The position numbers and the translations under genes are program-made. Below the pieces are notes generated by a model that had not been told where the DNA came from, made no database searches, and saw nothing but the letters and a program-made list of their open reading frames with translations. A stretch of 64,000 bases of DNA, taken from positions 26,054,201 to 26,118,200 of the forward strand of contig OZ005603.1 of the NCBI GenBank assembly GCA_963930655.1, given 5' to 3'. The DNA is from Myrica gale (lineage: Eukaryota > Streptophyta > Magnoliopsida > Fagales > Myricaceae). This document shows, piece after piece, positions 57,772 to 64,000 of this stretch (positions are counted from its first letter, which is position 1; every line of letters starts with the position of its first letter).

Positions 57772-58665
57772 AAAAAGACTGATGAGAGGAACGTTTCCAT
57801 GCTATGAACATTACTCACCAAGTTCCCTGAAGCGACTCAACGCAGGTCGCAGTTCGCATTTTGCTTGAAACGCCGAAAAGGGTGCAAAATTCGTCACCTC
57901 CGTGTACTCCGTCTCCAATCAAATCCAAATTGCCCTTGAGATCCACAACTTCGTTGCTCCCCCAATATGCATTGTTCTCACTCTTCGAATCAACGACGAA
58001 CACATCCACTTTTCATCACCGGGCCACTCGAAATCCTTGGTCACTTTCTCCGAGCTTCATTTTCTTCTTCGTTGTCGTCGTTTATTTTTCTTTCGCCCCT
58101 TGTATACTCCGTGACTCACTGAAGCTCACCTTAAATTCAAAGAAATTTCAGTAGAGTTGGTTGCGATACGGAGAAAAAAAGAGAGCGAGAAAGGGAGTGT
58201 AGGCGGATGAGATGACTGAGATCAGATGTGTATAGTGGAGGGAGGGAGGGAGAAGGAGACGTCTCTGTTAGAATGTGAAGAAAAACCAGAGACGGCACAC
58301 AACGCAAGATGGTGAAGTGTTGCTGACTTGAGGTTAACTAGATTAGGCACATGTTGGACCCAACCCAAGTTCCCCACAAGCCTATGGATGAGCTTCGTCT
58401 TGGGCCTTGGTATTGCTAAATTCATGAGCAGAACCGTTTGAGGCCTAACCCAGCCACCAAATTGTGATATCACTCAGATTGGTTGCGTTTGAATTGCAAA
58501 CTTTGGACACTTCCGCAGAGCAAACCAGTGTGATCTGATATAGCAAGGAGCTGCTAGTGGTTCGTTTCTTCTCTGAGACTAAGGTTTGGGAAAGCATCCT
58601 TTTCTTTTTCTAATATTCTCTAATTTTGAAGTTCATCATTATCTAATAAATTTAGGAAAAATTTA
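57772..58665. other. Intergenic DNA, no gene recognised
   Basis: Short overlapping frames on both strands near 57815-58154, none with a domain I recognise. The plus frame 57861-58154 has a hydrophobic C-terminal segment but no start context or splicing support. Confidence 0.45.
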
Positions 58666-59112
58666 GGCCCTGTTTGGGATCGGGCTTGAGCTTGAGATTG
58701 AGAGGGGTCTTCTGGGCTTTGTACCGAGTTTGTGATCATTCTATAAAAAACAACTCTAGGTGGACCCCATTTATAGAGCTCATGCTATAAAAAAACATCT
58801 CTAGATGGACCTCATTTTATGATTCATGCTATAAAAAAACAACTTTAATTAGACATCATTTAAAATTTTAGGGTCCCACATGTTGTGTCAATCAAACGAT
58901 GAACTGTAGTGTCTGTTAGAGAGACAAGAAATAATAATGTTTTTTGATTTTTTAATTTGATGTTTGACTTTGAGGCACGCAAAGCGGGAGAGACGTTGAT
59001 ACTTGATAGTCTCTAATGTTTGCAGAAATTTGCTTTCAATTCAAATATGGGGACTTTAAAGCAGTACTTAAGTCTTAAAGCATGAGTTCAAACCCAATCC
59101 CAAACAAAGTCC
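58666..59112. mobile_element. Tourist/PIF-like MITE with internal tandem repeats
   Basis: The left end GGCCCTGTTTGGGATCGGG and the reverse complement of the right end (GGACTTTGTTTGGGATTGGG) are inverted repeats. TTA on the left and TTC on the right are compatible with a degraded 3-bp duplication. The interior has three units of about 45 bp starting with CTATAAAAAA.CA.CT (58741-58860). No coding capacity. Confidence 0.65.
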
Positions 59113-59521
59113 TTCTAGATTTGGGATTCGCTTGATTGCAAATAACAAAAGAACATCTCAAGGTTTTAACGCATAATATACATGCTGAAATATCATTGAT
59201 ATTCTTTTTTGGAGTACTTTGGTTAGAAAAAAGGTTGTAATTAAGAGGCATTGCCTTTTTACAAAACTTTTGCGAACCAGCTTGAGGATGGACCCAAAAG
59301 GTCATCCTGGCCTTCAGGTTATTTATGGACCGAAGATCGATAAATTCAGGTATATCTCTGAAAGTGAGATCTCTAAAAATACGATCGAGTGATTTGGCTC
59401 TATATTTTAAACCAAAAACTCTAAAGAAAGGAGAGAACTATATTGTATACCTTTTGCAGAAAAAGCACTACGACTTTGCTACAGGCTGTGTAGTACAGCT
59501 TAATTATTTAAAACACTAAGT

Positions 59522-59540
59522 TATATATATATATATATAT
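59522..59540. repeat. (TA)n microsatellite
   Basis: Alternating TA run of 19 bases. Confidence 0.9.
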
Positions 59541-60808
59541 CTGTGTGGTCCTGTTACATTAATATTCAGATCCCCTGCAGTCAATGGGGATAGGCACCAT
59601 CATCTGGGGGTCCCTGGCCTTGGCTTACTTGTTTGTTTCCAGAAATTGACGAACTGTAGGTTGTCATGGATTTTGACAGTACTCTTGCTGGTTAAGAAAA
59701 AATATTTTTTTCTGTATAAGATTGATAAATTGGGAACAGTAAAGATAATTGCTCTAAGTTTTCTTTGTTTTTTTAAGTTATACCCTCCTATTATGGAGAT
59801 CTTGACATTTTACATCTCAATCTATTATTTTTGTTATATTATAGTATTTCAGACATGCTCTCTTTAAAAGTTTTGGTTAATTTAAAAGAAAATAATTTTT
59901 TGACGTGAGAAAATGATAATTTTATCTCCAGTAACCATTTTATAAAGATAAAACCCTAATTTAGAGACGAGAAAATAAATTTTCTCTGGTATATTTGTCA
60001 AACCGATATGGGTTTAAATAGTCTCCTCTCATGGGAACCCAGTTGACTAGCTAATATTATACGTACCTATGATTGATGAATTGGAATCGAATTCTAGCGA
60101 TCTTAGATCAAGGGAATGTTTCCCACGCGTACGTGTTCACTTACAAACAGTTGATTTTCAGTACCATTATGGCGAATGTTTGCCTGCATGCCTCTCTCTC
60201 GAAATCTTAAGTTCGATCTGTATATATATTTATAGCGTCGGCCGGCATTCATATCCAAGACAGCTTCTGCAAGCCAAGAAGAGGGCTAGGGATTTGGCGT
60301 AATTATTAGCTCCACTTCCCTGTGATGTACGGACAACTTTATGCTGCAGAACACGTGGGACTGCAGTAAAGGATGACTTAATTGACCTCTTAATCATTAA
60401 TTCAAGTATCCAAAAATTTTATACCATCCCATGATAGAATGACTGTTCAAATCAAGCTGCTTAAGTTCTTCCTATGATCCATCTTCATGGAACGTCCCAA
60501 AGGGAATTCGCCTGAGCATAAAAAGAAAGAAAGAAAGAATCTTTCAGAAAGAAAATGATTTAGAATCTTTGATGTCGTAAAGATAGAAACTTCATCTTTA
60601 TTCAATCTATTGAACACAATAACACCTTGAGTACCAAGGAAGCCGAGGATGCAGAAAAGTAGGAATTCTACAATATCCACCTCTTTTTCTTGGTCTGTAC
60701 TTCGTCTTTGATGATCTTTTGGAAACTTCCACTTTACATCATCACCTGGGGCTAGACCAATCCCACCAAACAAGATCTAAACCAGGAAAACAGAAATAAA
60801 AACATTAA

Positions 60809-60838
60809 AGAAGAAGAAGAAGAAGGGGGGGGGGGGGG
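60809..60838. repeat. (GAA)n followed by G14
   Basis: A GAA-repeat runs straight into fourteen G residues (60825-60838), making a 30-base all-purine tract just past the end of the SMR-like gene. Confidence 0.85.
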
Positions 60839-60901
60839 ATGAAAAGGAGTGAAGCCAGGGACTAGCGCATCATTATTATGCGAACTTCTCGTACCAAATA
60901 T

Positions 60902-61423
60902 TTAAAATTTAAATATCTTGTCAGTGACCCGTCGAGCTTTCTTGATCATCCGGTGCAAATCAACGAGGAGATGGTAAGGAAAGAGTGACTCGATCTCGTC
61001 CGCAGATAGATTAAGTAGTTCGAGTCCTCTGCTAATATTATTTGAGGTAGAGTACTCTTTTCTTTTCAGTGACATTGTTCGTCTCAGTTTCGGAGCAGGT
61101 GGGCACTTTGTAACCACTGGGATTTTGTGATCCAAAGATGTTGGAGTTCTGAACCCATCGTCATCTTCCTCGACCTTTGATTCTCCCAGAGTTACCCTTT
61201 CGCATTCCACAGAAGGAACCTTAACCTCCGAATGTTGTTCTTTTTTTATCTCGTGGCCCTTTTCTTGTTCTTTCTGTTGATGAAGCTCGGGCGGCACGTC
61301 CAAGGCCGTGGCATGACGACACTCCTGATCTTCTAAACTCAACGTGGGTGTCCCCAACATTTTGAGTTCCACAACTTCTTTATCGTCTTTGACGAGAAAG
61401 AGATTTGAATTCGACATACTCAT
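60902..61423 (-). CDS. SIAMESE-related (SMR) cyclin-dependent kinase inhibitor-like protein
   Basis: Single-exon frame of 173 aa. The family motif DDDGFRTPTSLDHKIPVV spans 87-104, followed by CPPAP at 107-111 and a basic stretch LRRTMSLKRK. A DEIESLF motif at 142-148 resembles the cyclin-binding-like E-I-E-x-F-F motif shared by SIM/SMR and KRP proteins. The C terminus is basic (KKARRV). SMR proteins bind CDK-cyclin complexes, restrain mitosis and promote endoreduplication, often in response to stress. At 173 aa it is longer than most SMRs (about 80-130 aa), because of an N-terminal acidic, Gln/Glu/Lys-rich extension (residues 1-86). The order of the motifs is as expected, so I favour SMR, but the extension leaves some doubt. 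Confidence 0.78.
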   Translation of the reverse strand: MSMSNSNLFLVKDDKEVVELKMLGTPTLSLEDQECRHATALDVPPELHQQKEQEKGHEIKKEQHSEVKVPSVECERVTLGESKVEEDDDGFRTPTSLDHKIPVVTKCPPAPKLRRTMSLKRKEYSTSNNISRGLELLNLSADEIESLFPYHLLVDLHRMIKKARRVTDKIFKF

Positions 61424-62010
61424 TCAACGTTGGTTGGTGGAACTCTCAGGACACGTAAGTAATGTAGAACTGCAACAGGAAGAAGAAGAAGAACAAGGAG
61501 AGGAAAAGATCAGAGAAAACCTGGTTGTCGTGGAGATCCTAGATACGGAATGGAATGTGTCAATCAAATCAGAACCTTTTCTGTGGCGCCTTTGGTGATT
61601 TCTCCCGAGGTTCGGTGGCTATACTTTTGCCCGCGAGAGGGCGCGAGAGAGAGAGAGAGAGGAGAAAACGGTTTTTGACTGAGCCTACAACGAGAGAGAT
61701 TGAGGGGGGTTTTATGCGCATCGGATCCTTCGCCAGGAGGTTTTGACAGCCTCCACCTTCATCTACTTATCATCTTTCCTCTCGCTAAGAGAAATTAATT
61801 AGACTTTAATTAGGGAGTAGATTTATTTTGGGTTTCCAACTGTTGCCTTCCTTTTCTTGATCTCTACGAACTTTGATGCATCCATGCACGTGGTCTGCTA
61901 ATTGGGGACCATATTAGTTGGATGAAAGCAAGTTAATTTATCATCTCACGATATAGGAACTGCTATCTCATATGCTTTATTAAATCCTTTTCCAAGTCAA
62001 AGATTTAGGT
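61424..62010 (-). promoter_or_regulatory. Upstream region of the SMR-like gene
   Basis: Presumed promoter and leader. It contains a (GA)n run at 61645-61661 and GAAGAAGAAGAAC stretch near 61481-61493. The plus-strand frames 61344-61598 and 61555-61746 are antisense shadows of the leader. No TATA box assigned. Confidence 0.4.
61645..61661. repeat. (GA)n microsatellite
   Basis: GAGAGA run about 220 bases upstream of the SMR-like ATG; a GA/CT repeat near a plant promoter may bind BPC factors, which is not shown here. Confidence 0.8.
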
Positions 62011-62143
62011 GATATTCGTTTGGTAGAAATTTGTAAGATTCTGATAAAATTGTAAATATTTAGGTGATGTTAAATTTGTATTGACATGCTTGCAGAAGTT
62101 GTTAAAAGAGATTGATGTTTGTAAAAAAATGTAATAAAGTGTT
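62011..62143. mobile_element. Truncated copy of the Tourist-like MITE family
   Basis: GGTGATATTCGTTTGGTAGAAATTTGTAAGATTCTGATAAAATTGTAAATATTTAGGTGATGTTAAA.. matches the MITE at 31090 up to TAATAAA, where the LTR at 62144 begins. The retroelement evidently inserted into the MITE. Confidence 0.65.
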
Positions 62144-62786
62144 TGATGCAGGGGGATCCGAGTCAGATGATGCCGAGCTGTCAGATTGCTCATTGATGGC
62201 GCTAAATTACCTGGAGCAGGAGGATCAGCGCAAAGATGGCAAGAAATCGTGATCTAGCATAATTGGGGCGGTTTTCGCGCACGTGTCGATTTTTTGGCCA
62301 TAACTTTGGCTACAAGTGTCCGATTCGCGCCCGTGACCCCAATTCGGAAAGCTTTCTTCGGCGTGCACGTCATAGCCACTGAGATATGCTCGGTGCACCT
62401 TGTCTCAAGCCCCAAATCCGCTGTTTTCTTTTCTGAATCTCCATTTTTAGTTAATTTTTGCTATTTATGGTAATTTTTTATTTGTCAATTAGGAAATAAT
62501 TCTGAAACCGATTTGGGCTAGATTTTTGTAATCGTTTGATTTCTTTCCGTATTTTGTTTTGGTAAGACTTTTAGGGTTTTGCTATTTTTGGTAAAATTCT
62601 ATGAAGGTCGATTTTTCAGCTATTTTAACCCGGCTTGTGAGTTGTTTTGATTCATTCCCAAATATTAAGAATTCTATTGAATCTAGAGTGTTTTCTGAAT
62701 TCTTGGGGTCGAAATTCTCTCTTTCCTTCTTGCAAATTGCCTATTGTTTTTAGCCTACAGAATAATCTCTATTCTGTTCGGCGCCA
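62144..62786 (+). repeat. Probable 5' LTR (about 643 bp)
   Basis: Begins TG and ends CA just before the primer site. The 3' LTR is outside the window, so this boundary is inferred from TG..CA and the primer site only. Confidence 0.65.
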
Positions 62787-62788
62787 AT

Positions 62789-62800
62789 TGGTATTAGAGC
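62789..62800 (+). other. Primer-binding site (variant)
   Basis: TGGTATTAGAGC is one base different from the usual TGGTATCAGAGC complement of initiator tRNA-Met, and lies two bases after the LTR end. Confidence 0.7.
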
Positions 62801-62838
62801 TTAGCATCTTCCTGAGGTAGTATTTTCATCAGTATTCA

Positions 62839-63579
62839 ATGGCTGGTGGTCGTGGTCGTGGTGGGCAGGTTACGAATGAGGAAGTCCCGCACCGTGATCG
62901 TAACATTCAGGATGTTATGATTGAGGATTGGCAGAGGTAAGTGGCAGAGTTAACCCAGCGCCTGGCGGCGCAGGAAATCGGACATCATGATGTGGAAGAT
63001 TCTAATACCGACAATTCCACCTTCGAAAACCTGTATCACAATCAACTTCAGGAGTACCATGGTCGAGAGGACCGTCATGGAGACCTCGGGTTCAGAGTTT
63101 ATTTGCCCGAGTTTTCTGGTACGTTACAAGCTGATTGTTTTATCGATTGGTTGAATGAAGTAGAACGGATTTTCGATTACAAAGAGGTCTCAGATCGTGT
63201 CAAAGTGAAATTGGTGGCCATCAAACTCAAAGGTAGAGCATCTGCGTGGTGGGAGCAGTTGAAACGTTCAAGAGACAGGCAGGGCAAGGCCAAGATCTAT
63301 GATTGGGAGAAGATGAAGAGTCACTTCCTTCCCTTTGGCTATACTCAAACACTGTTTCAGCGACTTCATTCGTTGAGGTAAGGGATGAGATCAGTGGAAG
63401 ATTATACGGAGGAGTTCTATCAGTTGATCTCCCAGAATGATCTGACTGAGACAGAAGAGCAGATGGTGACGCGCTATTTGGGAGGTTTGCGACAACCTCT
63501 GCAGGATGCCCTCAGCCTTCACTCGCTGTGGACAGTTTCTGAAGCCTACCAGCATGCTCTTGCTGCAGAGAAACAGTAG
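62839..63579 (+). pseudogene. Gypsy gag with in-frame stops
   Basis: The frame starts at ATG 62839 (MAGGRGRGG..) and continues through YLPEFSGTL, FIDWLNEVERIFDY, AIKLKGRASAWWEQLK and YTEEFYQLI, typical of gypsy Gag. Stops interrupt it at 62938-62940, 63379-63381 and 63577-63579 in the same frame. Downstream in another frame 63657-63854 holds the protease region with I-I-D-S-G-S. Confidence 0.85.
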
Positions 63580-63656
63580 AATATGAGACCTGTCATTAGA
63601 AACAACCAAAGCAATAGGTCTGAGAACCAGTGTATAACGAAGAATGAGAGGAGGAT

Positions 63657-63854
63657 GTGCTGTATGGAGATGACCATGAGACTCTGGTCATTCATAAGAG
63701 CCTCCTGACTCCCAGAGGCGATTCCGAAGATGATTGGTTGAGAACCAATATCTTCCACACAACCTGCACCGTGGCCGACAAAGTCTGCAAGATGATTATT
63801 GACAGCGGCAGTTGCGAGAACGTAGTCTCTGAAGACGCTGTCCAGAAGTTGTAG
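63657..63854 (+). pseudogene. Gypsy protease region fragment
   Basis: Contains RTNIFHT, VADKVCKMIIDSGSCENVVS, which is the aspartic protease region of Ty3/gypsy pol, with D-S-G. It ends at a TAG codon, after which similarity continues (NKGTEVTVDKRCLVSFSVGKKYLD) to the window edge. Confidence 0.8.
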
Positions 63855-64000
63855 CTGAAGACAGATCGTCACCCCAAGCCATATAAATTTTCCTAGCTGA
63901 ATAAGGGCACTGAGGTAACAGTAGATAAACGATGCTTAGTGTCTTTTTCTGTTGGCAAGAAATATCTCGATAATGCTTGGTATGATGTGGTGTCCATGGA

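Larger units (their letters stand above)
59113..60901. other. Intergenic DNA downstream of the SMR-like gene
   Basis: AT-rich, with a (TA)n run at 59522-59540. The minus frame 60447-60773 has no recognised domain. The part near 60840-60901 is the presumed 3' UTR of the SMR-like gene, preceded by a (GAA)n-(G)14 purine tract. Confidence 0.45.
62144..64000 (+). mobile_element. Ty3/gypsy-type LTR retrotransposon, 5' part, decayed
   Basis: A probable 5' LTR (62144-62786, TGATGCAGGGGGATCC..GCGCCA) is followed by ATTGGTATTAGAGC, a variant initiator tRNA-Met primer site, then a gag frame and the start of a protease region. The rest, including the RT and 3' LTR, lies beyond the window. The gag frame has several stops, so it is not functional. 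Confidence 0.82.

Noticed and set aside
57861..58154. Plus-strand frame with a hydrophobic C-terminal segment
   Set aside because: Overlapping frames on both strands, no conserved motif, directly after the LINE tail.
60447..60773. Minus-strand frame of 108 codons downstream of the SMR-like gene
   Set aside because: No domain recognised and no plausible splice link to the SMR frame, which already ends in a stop.
1..64000. CRISPR array, operons, ribosome-binding sites or bacterial features
   Set aside because: The window is plant nuclear DNA; tandem repeats seen have no CRISPR repeat-spacer pattern.

Overview
This window looks like nuclear DNA from a eudicot, probably a woody rosid; the species cannot be named from the sequence alone. 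The evidence is spliced genes with AT-rich GT..AG introns, plant-specific protein families (XB3/XBAT ankyrin-RING, plant U-box/ARM ligase, SIAMESE-related inhibitor), telo-box and site II promoter motifs, and many plant transposons. There are no operons and no CRISPR arrays.

Genes. Seven host genes can be modelled exon by exon. On the minus strand are a PUB13/PUB14-type U-box ARM-repeat E3 ligase (18624-22248, 5 exons, 663 aa), an intronless dyskerin/CBF5 pseudouridine synthase (28969-30903, 644 aa), ribosomal protein eL36 (33964-34802, 3 exons, 110 aa), a plant-specific protein of unknown function (42249-43872, 3 exons, 199 aa), a conserved gene of unknown function split by a retrotransposon (45827-53856, reconstructed length 302 aa) and a SIAMESE-related (SMR) CDK-inhibitor-like gene (60902-61423). 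On the plus strand is an XBAT31-type ankyrin-RING E3 ligase (38617-41342, 8 exons, 442 aa), convergent with the 199-aa gene. CBF5 and eL36 both serve ribosome biogenesis, lie about 3 kb apart, and both carry AAACCCTA telo-boxes upstream.

Layout. 1-18 kb has no recognisable host gene. It holds a tRNA-derived SINE, three hAT elements with 8-bp target duplications, MULE-type MITEs with 9-bp duplications, and retroelement debris. 18.6-22.3 kb is the U-box gene. 23-26 kb carries a palindromic MULE and, 210 bp away, a Pack-MULE with fragments of an ARM-repeat gene and an ATL RING-H2 gene. 26-35 kb holds CBF5, eL36, a LINE 3' end, a MITE, and a broken copy of the U-box gene's first exon. 35-45 kb holds XBAT31 and the unknown gene amid AT-rich repeats. 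45-54 kb is the interrupted gene with a 4.03-kb young LTR element in its first exon. 54-58 kb is a decayed LINE. 58-64 kb holds a MITE, the SMR gene and the 5' part of a decayed Ty3/gypsy element that runs off the window.

Most notable: (a) the nearly identical-LTR element inserted in a conserved gene's coding exon with a 5-bp duplication; (b) that element keeps a 1021-codon open frame although most of RT, part of RNase H and part of the integrase core have been removed; (c) the Pack-MULE; (d) a hAT element nested in a MULE-MITE that itself sits in a tandem repeat.
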